A DNA stretch of 64,000 bases from Motiliproteus coralliicola. GTDB lineage: Bacteria > Pseudomonadota > Gammaproteobacteria > Pseudomonadales > Balneatricaceae. A model generated the notes under the pieces. It ran no database searches, was not told the origin of the DNA, and saw only the letters and a list, made by a program, of their open reading frames with translations. The stretch is from assembly GCF_003345655.1 (NCBI RefSeq), contig NZ_QQOH01000001.1, positions 1,364,001-1,428,000 on the forward strand, read 5' to 3'. Shown here in pieces: positions 1 to 9,600 of the stretch (position 1 is its first letter; the number at the start of each line of letters is the position of its first letter). The position numbers were made by a program, and so were the translations under genes.

Positions 1-645
1 GCAGCGTTTGATTGCCTCTTTGCTTCCCAGCAGCATAGCCCCAGACGGGCACCCTAGGCCCTTATTCAGACAAACCATAATAGTATCGCAACCGGCCACC
101 AGATCGGCCAGCGTATCGCCTGTGGCAACGTGAGCGTTCCAGATGCGGGCGCCGTCCAGATGGACCGACAGCCCGAACGATTTAGCCCGGTCGCACATTT
201 CCGCCATTCTGTTAGCGTCCAGCGGGCGGCCCCGGTGGGTGTTTTCTAGACAAACCAGAGTCGTGGGCGGCTTAAACAATAGATCACGCTGCGGGATGAT
301 ATCCCCGATATCTAGGCCGCCATCTGGGGTAACCGGAACTGTTCGGCCAACCGCCCCGCCTAAAGCCATTGCGCCGCCGCACTCTTGCCCGTAGATGTGA
401 TAATCCGCCCCAATGATAAATTCGTCTCCGCGCCCGCAGTGATGCAGCATGGCAATAAAGTTAGCAGCGGTCCCGGTGGCCGTAAGCATCGCGTCAGCTT
501 TGCCGAACATCTGAGCAATATGCTGCTCTAGCTGGAACGTCCGCCCATCCTCCTGCCTAACATCGTCGTCATAGGTAGCCCGAGTCATGGCCTCCAGCAT
601 CCCCACACTAGGGCAGGTTCGGTCATCACTCCTATAGTCCAGCAT
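1..645 (-). CDS. Threonine aldolase / beta-eliminating lyase family PLP enzyme (partial, runs off left edge)
   Basis: The first 215 residues read as a fold-type I PLP enzyme of the threonine aldolase family (threonine to glycine plus acetaldehyde). The N-terminus LDYRSDDRT is the family signature, and the segment CLNKGLGCPSGAMLLG near the window edge carries the lysine that would bind PLP. The ATG at 645 overlaps the end of the PP-loop gene (stop 632-634), so the two are translationally coupled and belong to the leftward tail operon. A metabolic enzyme at the end of a tail module is unusual. Substrate is unknown, and a family member may act on other beta-hydroxy amino acids. The C-terminal part and any att site lie outside the window. 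Confidence 0.8.
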   Translation of the reverse strand, partial: MLDYRSDDRTCPSVGMLEAMTRATYDDDVRQEDGRTFQLEQHIAQMFGKADAMLTATGTAANFIAMLHHCGRGDEFIIGADYHIYGQECGGAMALGGAVGRTVPVTPDGGLDIGDIIPQRDLLFKPPTTLVCLENTHRGRPLDANRMAEMCDRAKSFGLSVHLDGARIWNAHVATGDTLADLVAGCDTIMVCLNKGLGCPSGAMLLGSKEAIKRC

Positions 646-1519
646 GAGCGATCGCTTCCTCATCAGTCATCAACCATACCCCTTCAGCAGTAATACAGGC
701 GGGCAAACTTTCCCGACTCACCGCCCGCCCCATCAATGAATAGACCTTGGTCTTTTCTCTGTAGTCAGAATCACCAGTTAACAACTCGATGTACTGCTTG
801 GCGATATGCTTGTAGGTCATCGACGGTAGCCAGCATTCATCACTTTCAATTGTGGCTCTGTCGATCTCCTGGCTATCCAAGAACGGCAGCACTGAACCTG
901 TCGCCCAGGTTGCCACCGTGTTGTAGTAAACAGTCGAATAAGTCTGCCTGTTGAATTCGCTGAACCAGATATGGAAATCCAGCCCGGTGCTGATTTTCCG
1001 TTCTGCAGCCGCAACATCAGCCTCGAAGTGCTCCACTTTGTCGGCGGGCAAAGAGTCGCGCCAAGACTTCTCGGCCAGGTAATAACCTAGCGCCCCGTAC
1101 TTTGAGCCGCAAAGGAGGTCGAATTCACCGTATAAAGTGATGCCGTTGTCGGGGTAATACTCACTAAACCACCGGCCTGGGTCCATGATGATGGCCCTGC
1201 CTTTAACGTAGCGGTCATAAAACAACGGATATTCTTCGGCGCTGCGAGGCGTCATCAAAAATGTCAGGTCTGGGGCTTCGTTTCGGATCAGCGCCGCCGC
1301 CGCCAAGGTGGAGTCAACGCCGCCAGACCACAGGACTGCTAAGGGCTTCCCGGAAGCAATTAGCGACTGTGCCCGGTTGTCGATGGCTTCAATCAATGAC
1401 AGCTGCGCGGTATTGTCTTCGAAGAATGCTCGACGCCGGGAAAGACCAGCCCCTAGCATCGCTATACGGTTAACGTCCCTGAACCTGTCGGGGATAAGAT
1501 CAGTCTTTAAATAGATCAA
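632..1519 (-). CDS. PP-loop (N-type ATP pyrophosphatase) protein
   Basis: 295 residues. The pyrophosphate loop is LAVLWSGGVDSTLAAAAL at about residues 60-77 and matches the SGGxDS motif of the asparagine synthetase / GMP synthetase / QueC / NAD synthetase superfamily, which adenylate a substrate. The C-terminal 200 residues resemble no subfamily I can name: there is no glutaminase domain, and no cysteine cluster typical of QueC. It overlaps the stop of 1516-2046 by 4 nt and the start of the aldolase gene, so the three form one unit after the tail fibre gene. Possible roles are small-molecule or virion modification, or lysogenic conversion; none can be shown here. Confidence 0.75.
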   Translation of the reverse strand: MIYLKTDLIPDRFRDVNRIAMLGAGLSRRRAFFEDNTAQLSLIEAIDNRAQSLIASGKPLAVLWSGGVDSTLAAAALIRNEAPDLTFLMTPRSAEEYPLFYDRYVKGRAIIMDPGRWFSEYYPDNGITLYGEFDLLCGSKYGALGYYLAEKSWRDSLPADKVEHFEADVAAAERKISTGLDFHIWFSEFNRQTYSTVYYNTVATWATGSVLPFLDSQEIDRATIESDECWLPSMTYKHIAKQYIELLTGDSDYREKTKVYSLMGRAVSRESLPACITAEGVWLMTDEEAIAHAGL

Positions 1520-2046
1520 TTCTGAGCCTCCACCTCTACACGCAGGCGGTACATTTCACGCTTTTCTGATATCGCTGTTCCCGCTAGATACATGCGTTCC
1601 AGCTCCCGCAATACCTCCCAGTCGGAACCATCCAGCGCTTTTTGGCTAGGAGTCCGCCCGTCTGCCATATCTGGGGGGATATGGGCTATCTCAGCGCCGT
1701 CCCACGGCAGCGTTAAGCTCGGCAATTCTTCAGCGATGTACAGTACGGAACAACGCTCAGAATATTTAGAAGTTACACCGTCAAGCTGGCTACACTCGCC
1801 CCCGTAAACAAAGCCAGTAAAGGCTTCGACAGGAGTCGGTGCGTCAGCTATCCGATGATCCTCTATAGCAAAAACTGTAGGGAAATTTGAAACCGTAAAC
1901 ATCCTTTCGGGCTCGGTTTTCCAGGCGGTCTTCATTGCTCTAGCCGCCACAGCAATAGCGGCTTCGGGTCTACCGAAAACCAGCACCACCGGTGTAAGTT
2001 CAATAGCTAGCGGGCGTTCGGTACTGGCTGCTGTGGGCATCCGCAT
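1516..2046 (-). CDS. Hypothetical protein downstream of tail fibre
   Basis: 176 residues, soluble, no motif recognised. Start ATG at 2046 overlaps the fibre stop codon (TAATG), and its own stop overlaps the PP-loop gene start, so expression is coupled to both. By position it could be a fibre chaperone or a substrate/partner protein for the PP-loop and PLP enzymes. Two cysteines sit mid-protein (GGECSQ and ERCSV). No function is assigned. Confidence 0.6.
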   Translation of the reverse strand: MRMPTAASTERPLAIELTPVVLVFGRPEAAIAVAARAMKTAWKTEPERMFTVSNFPTVFAIEDHRIADAPTPVEAFTGFVYGGECSQLDGVTSKYSERCSVLYIAEELPSLTLPWDGAEIAHIPPDMADGRTPSQKALDGSDWEVLRELERMYLAGTAISEKREMYRLRVEVEAQN

Positions 2047-4052
2047 TACAAATACCTCGATTGATCATCAACTATCGTTGCCGCCCCAGTGAATGATGAC
2101 GACGAAAAATGTTCCCCCGAGTTGATATAAGTGCGCCATCGGAACGCAACCTTTCTACCTGCAGATTTTGTGAACGACATCGGGGTTATTCTTCCTTCGA
2201 CCCGCATACCGGATACATAGTTGAGAGAGCCACTCGGCCACCCATCGTTGTCATATAGAGTTGTCGTACCTCCGGTTAGGGTCAGAGTTCCAACAAAGTT
2301 AGAGTTATTGATCGACCAAGTACCTGACTTGTAGTTGCCTGACGGGGTGAAGGCGTCAAACTGTCTTATCGAATTAAAGACTCCGTTTTTGTCCAAATAG
2401 CCTATTTGAATACGGAACCCGGAAGCGTAAACTGTTCGCAGCGTCCCGCCTGTTTTATCCAAATCGATAGTTATGTGAGGGTCGACGTTATTCTTTAGGT
2501 AACGGTTGTACGGGGTGTATACCAAATACCCATCAGCGTGTGACTCGGTTCCGCTCGCTGTATAAGCACTAGAAGCGATATCAAGCTCAATAGCCGGAGA
2601 ATAGGCACTCCATGATGGCTCGGTTGAATGGGTGTAGGAGTAGTTCTTAGTATTCGACCCGCCAACCCCAACCGTATAGGCAACAAACCGAGGCTCTGAG
2701 CCTATATCTGCTTCAGTAGGCAGCGTGATGATAGTCGAGCCAATGAACAGCCCACCTTCGATCACTGAGCCGGTCACACGGGCGCCAATAATGTCACCGG
2801 ACGCCTGAAGCTTCCGAACGATGAAAGTCCCATCCTTCGAGATAAACCACCCGTTGGTCGCGTCGTAGTTGTCAGATTGCAGCGTTTGAGCAATCTTCGC
2901 GCTGCCAATAGAGGCATTTTCAATATTGGCGGAAACAAAGGCGGCGGTATCACCAATGATTTTATCGACGCTGAGACTGGCAATCTTCGCACTAGTGATC
3001 GTCGCGTCCTGGATGTACGCGCCACTCATCACGGTCTTTCCGTTATGTACCGTGAAAGCCAGCTTCGGGCTCGTCGGGTCCGTTGCATCTGGGTGAAGAA
3101 CGCTGAACTTATCTGCCAGTACGGTAAATTCAGACTCAGTGCCGTCAGCTTGGGCAGGACCAGAAGCGAGCCCGTAGCCAGCTACGTTGCCGTTAACATC
3201 CAGCTTTACCGTATATTGGCCGCTTAACCCGTTCAGGGTTGAGCCATGCGTTGATAGAGTCGAAGTGTGTCCATCAACCGTAGTCGACAGCGTAGAAACC
3301 GACTGAGCAACAGCGGAATCTCCGGCAGCCCTTGCGTCGGATTCAGCCAGGACTGCAGCAGCACGATCAATAACTTCCTGCGCTAGCCCCGACTCCGTTG
3401 TCTCAATCTTATTTAGTCGTGTATTAAGCTCCGCAGTAAGCGTACTGGCATCGATCGAGTCCTGCAGAGTCGCCAACAACACGGCAGGATCTTCAGCCGT
3501 AGAGGCTGCAACACCATTAGTGGCGTTATAAGTGCCGGCGATTCCAGCGTCCGATACATGACGTACCCAATAATAATAGGTGACACCTGGGTCCACTGGG
3601 TCAGAGAAAAGCGTCCCCGTAGCCTGCCCTATATAAACCGCAGTACCTAAGTTATCGTCGCTATTCCTATGGACCTCAGTATGTGAAATGTCATCTCGCC
3701 CAGTAACATTTGTCCACTGCAACACAACATGAGTGAACGCACCTTGCGCCGTAAGCCCCGTGGGACTCCCTGGGATGGATAGATCCACTTCCGCAGAGCC
3801 ACTTGCCCCGCTATGACTCTCAACCTTAATGCCCGTATTAGGTAGCCGAACCTCTCCCTCAACATACTGGCCATTAACTTTCACCATCCCAGTGTTGTAG
3901 AGGTCGCGCCAAGTCACACCAGCATCGAGTGCCTCGCCTCGGCGCCCGAGCCTAACTTCAAACGCTTCGCGGACCGACTCCATCCAACGCCTTAGCGTTG
4001 GATCTGCAGAGCTAGGTGCAGCGGGGATAGCCGGGATCTTAGTCTCAGGCAT
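2046..4052 (-). CDS. Central tail fibre / host-specificity protein (gpJ C-terminal-like)
   Basis: About 668 residues from the ATG at 4052, which has GGGGAA 7 nt upstream and overlaps the stop of the nozzle gene by 8 nt. The N-terminal part (about 1-75) is probably a baseplate anchor. A fibronectin type III domain follows (about 95-180, with GVTYYYWVRHVS). Next comes a coiled region rich in STLSTTVDGHTSTLS, then the block DVNGNVAGYGLASGP ... EFTVLADKFSV ... QDATITSAKIASLSVDKI that is typical of lambda gpJ-like C-terminal stalks (DUF1983 type). The last 200 residues are the likely receptor-binding tip. This combination on a podovirus-like particle suggests modular exchange with siphoviruses. 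Confidence 0.85.
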   Translation of the reverse strand: MPETKIPAIPAAPSSADPTLRRWMESVREAFEVRLGRRGEALDAGVTWRDLYNTGMVKVNGQYVEGEVRLPNTGIKVESHSGASGSAEVDLSIPGSPTGLTAQGAFTHVVLQWTNVTGRDDISHTEVHRNSDDNLGTAVYIGQATGTLFSDPVDPGVTYYYWVRHVSDAGIAGTYNATNGVAASTAEDPAVLLATLQDSIDASTLTAELNTRLNKIETTESGLAQEVIDRAAAVLAESDARAAGDSAVAQSVSTLSTTVDGHTSTLSTHGSTLNGLSGQYTVKLDVNGNVAGYGLASGPAQADGTESEFTVLADKFSVLHPDATDPTSPKLAFTVHNGKTVMSGAYIQDATITSAKIASLSVDKIIGDTAAFVSANIENASIGSAKIAQTLQSDNYDATNGWFISKDGTFIVRKLQASGDIIGARVTGSVIEGGLFIGSTIITLPTEADIGSEPRFVAYTVGVGGSNTKNYSYTHSTEPSWSAYSPAIELDIASSAYTASGTESHADGYLVYTPYNRYLKNNVDPHITIDLDKTGGTLRTVYASGFRIQIGYLDKNGVFNSIRQFDAFTPSGNYKSGTWSINNSNFVGTLTLTGGTTTLYDNDGWPSGSLNYVSGMRVEGRITPMSFTKSAGRKVAFRWRTYINSGEHFSSSSFTGAATIVDDQSRYL

Positions 4053-5667
4053 TCGACAGTTCCCCAAATGAGGTTGCCAACGCCACGCTGTTCACCGCCA
4101 TATCGCCAGATAACTTAACTTGCCAATCCCGACCGGTTAAGAGTGGGATGTAAAAGGGCTCGTGGTCATACGCTTGGACTTGCGTAGTTTGGCCATCCAC
4201 CACAATATCAAGGGCCACTGGATAATCGACCGCGTCTACTTGCGCTGCCGCAAAGCACACATCCCAACCGTGATGGAATTCCTTCGAAGTCCAAGTCCAG
4301 CTCAACGCTGAACCAGCGTCGAATGCCCGAACCTCGTTACCTTGGAGAAGGTATAATTGATCTTCATCGGCATCATAGTAACCCCCAGACGCAGTTATAG
4401 AGAGCGGCATAAACGCCACCGCTGCATCGCTGCCAGGGGTAAAAATGAAGCCGGCGGTATCAGTGAACGCGACATACTTGCCGTTATAACGGTAGGCATG
4501 GATCTGTTCCGGGTTGTAGGCCCGCCATTGGTCACGGGTCAACAGACCATCGGTAAGCACCCGCACATTACCGCCCTCAACACCGATTAACCCATCCGGT
4601 GAGGCGTAAATTGCGTAATCACCCATGTCTACAGCAGAGCGCTTAGAAACACACGCCTGGCGCTTATCCAATGGCTGAACAGAAATAGCCCCCGGATCAT
4701 CACCCAAAGCCACGCAAGGCTTATCTGCCGTAAGCACTGCAAGTCCTGCGCTAATCGGCACAATCGCAACGATTTCGTCCGGAACTGGATAACGGTTATC
4801 TGTTGGCCAAGCATGAGGCATATAAGGCGCGGAAAAACACAAAGTCCGACCAGTGAAACCCGCTAACACGCCGTTTGGCAGCGCGCATAACCCTTTCATC
4901 GGGCCAGTGGGGTAAAGTGCTACATCATCATCAGGGGGGCCGTCCCAAGTAACCGAGGGGATCAGCTCCGCCAACGCCGAATTCTGTACGGTATCGTCGA
5001 AGGAAGTTTGAGTGATAGGCACTTCGGTTACGAACTGAAACACGGTCGCATTCGAGCCGGTGTTAGCCCGATAAATCCGGCGAAGTGCACCCGAAGCAAA
5101 ATTGTAGTTCCCGCTGGGAACCGGCCCCATGGTCACCTGAACTGTTGAGCCGTCCTTCGTAGTAACCGCAGCTGAAGGCTTGCTCGGCGGACCTTCCCGC
5201 CCCCAAGCGTCAACCCAGGTGTAGAGGTAATACCGATCCTGCTCAAGTGCATCAGTATCTCCGCTAGGGGATGTTTCGAGCACCGTGGGAACAATATCGG
5301 GGGCCGGAACACCTAGCCGATACGATGCCGCAGGCAATCTGCCCGCACCTAACGCCGTATCATTCCGAGTGATCCGTGGGTAATCCTGCCCACTGAACGC
5401 AATGAGATCCGTCGAGTCGAACGCAATCGGTGTCTTTACGACATCAACATCTTCGGCCCACTCCAACCAATCGTTGTCGGTGTATCGGTACAACGAAGTG
5501 GGCGAGCCGAGTACTAGAGCCTTCTTAAAAGTCGTGTCACGGTAAGGAACAATCTGCCCTGTTTCCGTCGACACGTTTTCCGCATCAGTCGCGTACTGCT
5601 GGTCGAGTAATCGAGGAGATAGTTCTTTTACAACACCGCCGAACGAACCAATGCGGAGATATGCCAT
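4045..5667 (-). CDS. Tail nozzle / tubular protein (beta-propeller-like)
   Basis: 540 residues beginning MAYLRIGSFGGVVKELSPRLL, a start common to podovirus tail tubular B / stabilisation proteins. The sequence is rich in beta strands with repeated patches such as LYRYTDNDWLEW and YAIYASPDGLIGV, compatible with a propeller. It lies between the lysis genes and the central fibre, overlaps the fibre start and shares position 5667 with the next gene upstream. Assignment as the T7 gp12-type nozzle is from order and N-terminal pattern only. Confidence 0.7.
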   Translation of the reverse strand: MAYLRIGSFGGVVKELSPRLLDQQYATDAENVSTETGQIVPYRDTTFKKALVLGSPTSLYRYTDNDWLEWAEDVDVVKTPIAFDSTDLIAFSGQDYPRITRNDTALGAGRLPAASYRLGVPAPDIVPTVLETSPSGDTDALEQDRYYLYTWVDAWGREGPPSKPSAAVTTKDGSTVQVTMGPVPSGNYNFASGALRRIYRANTGSNATVFQFVTEVPITQTSFDDTVQNSALAELIPSVTWDGPPDDDVALYPTGPMKGLCALPNGVLAGFTGRTLCFSAPYMPHAWPTDNRYPVPDEIVAIVPISAGLAVLTADKPCVALGDDPGAISVQPLDKRQACVSKRSAVDMGDYAIYASPDGLIGVEGGNVRVLTDGLLTRDQWRAYNPEQIHAYRYNGKYVAFTDTAGFIFTPGSDAAVAFMPLSITASGGYYDADEDQLYLLQGNEVRAFDAGSALSWTWTSKEFHHGWDVCFAAAQVDAVDYPVALDIVVDGQTTQVQAYDHEPFYIPLLTGRDWQVKLSGDMAVNSVALATSFGELSNA

Positions 5668-5873
5668 TAGGACTTCTTAGTGACCCGTTCGTTCTCACGC
5701 TTCATAGCCGCCTCGATGTTAGCGACATACGTGTCGTCGACATCGCTTTTAGTGCTCTCTGCCCACTTTTTCAGCAGATCAACAACAAAAGGCTTCAAGG
5801 CGTCCTCATCGAGCGCCGCTTTCAAGATCGCCTTGGCAACTTGCAACAGCGCAACTTTAACTAGGGAAATCAT
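5667..5873 (-). CDS. Small hypothetical protein, lysis region
   Basis: 68 residues if started at the ATG overlapping the endolysin stop (ATGA, 5870-5873). The first 25 residues (MISLVKVALLQVAKAILKAAL) are amphipathic or weakly hydrophobic and the C-terminus is charged (MKRENERVTKKS). Position directly after the endolysin suggests a role in lysis, possibly an atypical holin or pinholin-like peptide, but the hydrophobic segment is short and interrupted by charges. Confidence 0.55.
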   Translation of the reverse strand: MISLVKVALLQVAKAILKAALDEDALKPFVVDLLKKWAESTKSDVDDTYVANIEAAMKRENERVTKKS

Positions 5874-6256
5874 GCTTTGTAGCTCCAAATACGTGGCCGG
5901 GGAAACTCCGGCGCAGTCAGATCGTCGAGGTGAACAATGCGTTGGGAAAACGGGCCGTGTTGGCGAACACCAATACCAGTGAAACCAAACCGCTTGGCTT
6001 CGGTAAAAATCTCCCAGGCACGTTCCCCGCTGGTTCGAATGTCAACTGCACGCCCCGTTGTATGCGGGCCAGTCATGCCAGTACGGGAGACACGCCGGTT
6101 GTGTTTCGCACACCGAAACGCGCTGCTTACGGGGAAAGGAAAACCAAGCGTATCGCGGAGCCGGATTAGCCTATACATAAACTCCGGGTCCATATCTTTT
6201 GCCCCGCAGCCGCATTTGCACTCCAATTCATAGTCGGGGAAATACTGATAGCTCAT
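5870..6256 (-). CDS. Endolysin, M15-type peptidoglycan peptidase
   Basis: 128 residues from the ATG at 6256, which overlaps the stop of 6253-6546 (ATGA). The longer reading frame to 6382 lacks a sensible start. The peptidase M15 zinc ligands are visible: SSAFRCAKHN, then GPHTTGRAVDI (His and Asp) and RIVHLDD (third His). Such enzymes cut peptide stems in peptidoglycan as phage endolysins. The N-terminus carries a CKCGCG stretch, common in this subfamily. No signal peptide is seen, so release needs a holin. Confidence 0.9.
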   Translation of the reverse strand: MSYQYFPDYELECKCGCGAKDMDPEFMYRLIRLRDTLGFPFPVSSAFRCAKHNRRVSRTGMTGPHTTGRAVDIRTSGERAWEIFTEAKRFGFTGIGVRQHGPFSQRIVHLDDLTAPEFPRPRIWSYKA

Positions 6257-6546
6257 TTCGTCAGTACCTCCGGGACAGTCCCCGTCATCTTGTATTGAAC
6301 AAAAGCCCAAAGACCGATAGCCGCCGCGATCAGCGCAAACGTCAAACCTCGATCTAAGAGCTTTAACCGAAGGGAAATCCAAAAATCCCCCATAGCCTTA
6401 TCAGCTTTTAGCCGACGACGGATAAACTCTCGCTCCTCGGAACTCAGACGATCCTGATCCATCTGCTCTTCCAGCTGACGGTGACTATCTCTCAATCGTT
6501 CAAGCTCACCCGCCATCGCGGCTAAGCGCTGATCTGACTTTTCCAT
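6253..6546 (-). CDS. Membrane-anchored coiled-coil protein, lysis cassette (holin/spanin candidate)
   Basis: 97 residues. Residues 1-60 form a charged coiled coil (ELERLRDSHRQLEEQMDQ...), followed by one transmembrane helix (FALIAAAIGLWAFVQY, about 68-86) and a short tail. It directly precedes the endolysin with a 4-nt overlap. The topology (single membrane helix with coiled coil) is seen in some phage holin-like and Rz-like proteins. It is the first gene of the segment behind the palindrome at 6559-6575, 12 nt upstream, with GAGGG as the ribosome site. Confidence 0.65.
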   Translation of the reverse strand: MEKSDQRLAAMAGELERLRDSHRQLEEQMDQDRLSSEEREFIRRRLKADKAMGDFWISLRLKLLDRGLTFALIAAAIGLWAFVQYKMTGTVPEVLTK

Positions 6547-6558
6547 ACAGCCCTCAAA

Positions 6559-6575
6559 TATTAGCAGTGCTTATA
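6559..6575. promoter_or_regulatory. 17-bp palindromic operator, site 1 (TATTAGCAGTGCTTATA)
   Basis: Near-perfect inverted repeat between the giant internal protein gene and the lysis cassette, 12 nt upstream of the ATG at 6546. It is one of about 20 dispersed copies. Repressor binding here would control the lysis/tail segment; this is inference. Confidence 0.8.
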
Positions 6576-6608
6576 TTTTACAGGACAACCACGGACTTGA
6601 GCGACCAC

Positions 6609-9600
6609 TTAATAGTCGCTTAGACCGAGTTCAGACCGGAGCCAAGGCACCTGGTTAACAACAGGAAGCGAACGACTGATCTTTCGATTCCAAGGATCAG
6701 TCATCAACACTTCCAGGTGCTGGAACGCAGGCCCCATCAAGGCAACAACCCCTGACGACCCGTAATCTTCAGCGTCTAGGTAGCTGAAACCCAACTCGAG
6801 CGGGCCGTAAACGCCTGCGCGGGAAATCAGCTCCGCTAGCCATTCACCCTCATCCATTTTGTCAGAGGGCGCGCGCGCCCCACCGTATTGGATCAGCTCT
6901 CGCAGCTCTAACCCCAAACCGGCCAATGGTAGTAAGAACATGCCCGCCATCATTGTCGGGACAGCGGCTACAGCGGCCCTTTTAGCCCGAGTCCCGCTCG
7001 CATTGTTCCAAGCCTCTAGCGTATTCCGATAAACCCCACCGATGACGACCTTGCCGTAGGCGTAGAAGAATGATTTCAGGTGCCAAAGCAGCATGAATCG
7101 TGGGTCACTCGCCCAAAGAGGACGCTGAGCAGCGTTAGGGCGAACAATAGACTCATCCGTGAATTGCCCAATCGCATCCTGAACGCGTCGAGCAGTCGCG
7201 TTAGCTGCCTCATCCTGCGCCGTGTAGCGACCGCCACCGGGTTTCGCTCGCCCTTGTTTAACGTTAGGCGACCACGTGGGCTGGCCTGCAGCCTGCCACG
7301 ACTGGATCTCATCCGCCTGAATGTTCAACTGACGAAGGTACTGTGCCGACTCTTTACTGCTGCTGTTCGCGTGGTGGGCCAAGAACTCTTCAGCCACAGC
7401 GGACGACATGACGCGCGTCATATCAGTCCACTGTTCCTGCAGGTTATGCCGGAAGAACCAATCCATCGATTGCTGTGCAAAACCAGACAAATGGTTAAGC
7501 CCGTATTGCTCCAACAGCGCTTGGTTCGTCAAACGATGGTTAACGATACCCATAGTCCGATACCGCGCAATTAGGTCTTTGCGATCCTTCAGCGCTCGGG
7601 ATTGGGCGCGAATTGCTCGAAGCGCACCATCAAAAGTCTTTGACCGTAAAATAGGGCCGACTACATCTGGGAGTGACGCCAAAGTGGAGAAGAGCAAAGT
7701 AAGGTAGGTCTCAGCAACCATTACCCCGGACATCAGCTTCCGTGCTTGGGGAGACATATCGATGCCGAGCCGCCCAAAGTAACCGTCAATGATCTTCAGG
7801 GCACGATCTTGATCCTCTCGGCCTAAATACCCGATCATCTCTCGGAGACGCATTCCCCCATCCCAGCGTCGAATCGGCTGACCGTGTTCATCTAACCCAG
7901 TCGACTCGCCCCAGTCCCCAAACATCCGCTCGAACTCAACGCGTTTTGTCATCGACTGGACATACTGCCCTAGCGCCTGTAATGGGTCTGCGTCGATAAA
8001 TCCCGCTTCAACTAACGCAGCGTCAAAACCGTCTGCTTGCAAATTCCTTGACCGGCGACCACCAGCCCCTGGACCAAGCGCTCGGGCTAGGAACCCTCCG
8101 TTTACTTCCCCCATGATGTCCGAGTAGACCTCGTCCACGTTCATGTTCGGGAAGTACTGCCGAAGGACTTCTTTGAACCCCTGTGGGTTGTCACGGAGCG
8201 CCACCATGTTATAGATGCGCGGGAAGTATCCATCTGTCAGCTTACCGAGATCGGCAACACCTTCTTTCGCGTAATCCCAAAAACGGGATAGAAACGACTG
8301 CACTTTCTGGGTAACTGCATCAGCATGATTAAACTCGCCCCGCTGCATCCGCTGAAGCGCTAGCGCAATTTCCTCATCTGTTGCCCCTGAATCACGGAGA
8401 GAGTTCTGGAGTTTCGACAGCGCATTAAGCCACTGCCCTGACCGGTTCGTAATTAGCTGGAAAAGGCCATGGCCAATCGCTGGGTGGCCCGCTTCCGTAT
8501 TCGATTGGCGATAGAACATATCAGCTAGAAGCTTGCCGTTCGGCCCCATTCCCCTCAGCTCGCGATCAGCGGTACGAAGGAAGAAAGGAATCCAGTCCCC
8601 CTGCTGCAAAGCCCGTTTAATTCGAGTGCCCAGCAATCGGATTCTTCCAGGGTTGGCTGCCTGCCTCACCGCGCTAACAATCGGATCAAGCGTGAAATTC
8701 TTAATCTCGCCGTAGCCTGCGTCGGACTGGGTATCGACTACCTGCCGCCCAGAAATGACCTTAGCGAAAAATTTATCAAAACGTGTGCTAACTACATCGA
8801 AGCGGGAATCAGCAAAGAGGCCGTCAAAGAAATCTTTCAGCCGCTTAGCGATACGGCTAAACAATGTGTCAGGCGCCTTTTGGCTCAGAGAAATTCGGCG
8901 GACCTGTCGCGCAACCTGGTCAGCGAACCATTCTTCAAATTGACCATCTTTATACGTGCCAGAGGATACAGCCTTGGTGTATGCACCTTTCAACCGGCCA
9001 ACATCAGCAGCGCTAATATCCTGGCGTAAACGGTCATAGTAGATGTGGCCCAGCTCATGAGCGATCTCCATAACGCGCGCGCCGCGCTGGTAGCTCTCGG
9101 CTTTACCTTTGCTTACAGGCCGAACAAGCACAACGAAATGGTCCCCATTCGGTACAAGTCGAGCCCGAATGGTTGCGTCTGCCTTCATAGCGCTAAGCGC
9201 CATCGTCGCGCGGGCCGATGGAACCATGTTGGCCTTGGCCATTGCTTGGAAGCCACGTACATCAGCTAACACAACCGGCATTGTTAACTTGCCTAGCCGC
9301 ATAGCCTTGGCGATGAACTCCTGCTCCAGTTTCCCTACAGTATCACCGATAGCGATGACACCTTCGAACTTGCTCCACTTTACCCCCGCAGGGATAGGAG
9401 TCTTGTACTGCCAGGGGCGCGAATGTGTTTTTTTCTTCGGTCTGGTGCTGTAGGTGATGGGATCACCGGCAATGTCTCGCTTGACCGGCTTCTTGTCTTG
9501 GTCGCCAAACGTATGGTCGTCGGTTCCGACCTGCTGTGCGTCACCTTTACCTTCAGCCGCTCGCTCTGGTGGAGACCATTCATTCTGCTCAGCAGCACGA

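Noticed and set aside
143-394. Plus-strand ORF of 83 codons opposite the aldolase gene
   Set aside because: It is antisense to a clearly conserved enzyme and has no ribosome site or plausible composition.
632-1519. QueC / 7-deazaguanine DNA modification gene
   Set aside because: The PP-loop motif alone is shared by many families; the C-terminal zinc-binding cysteines of QueC and companion genes (QueD, QueE, FolE, Dpd/tgt-type) are absent.
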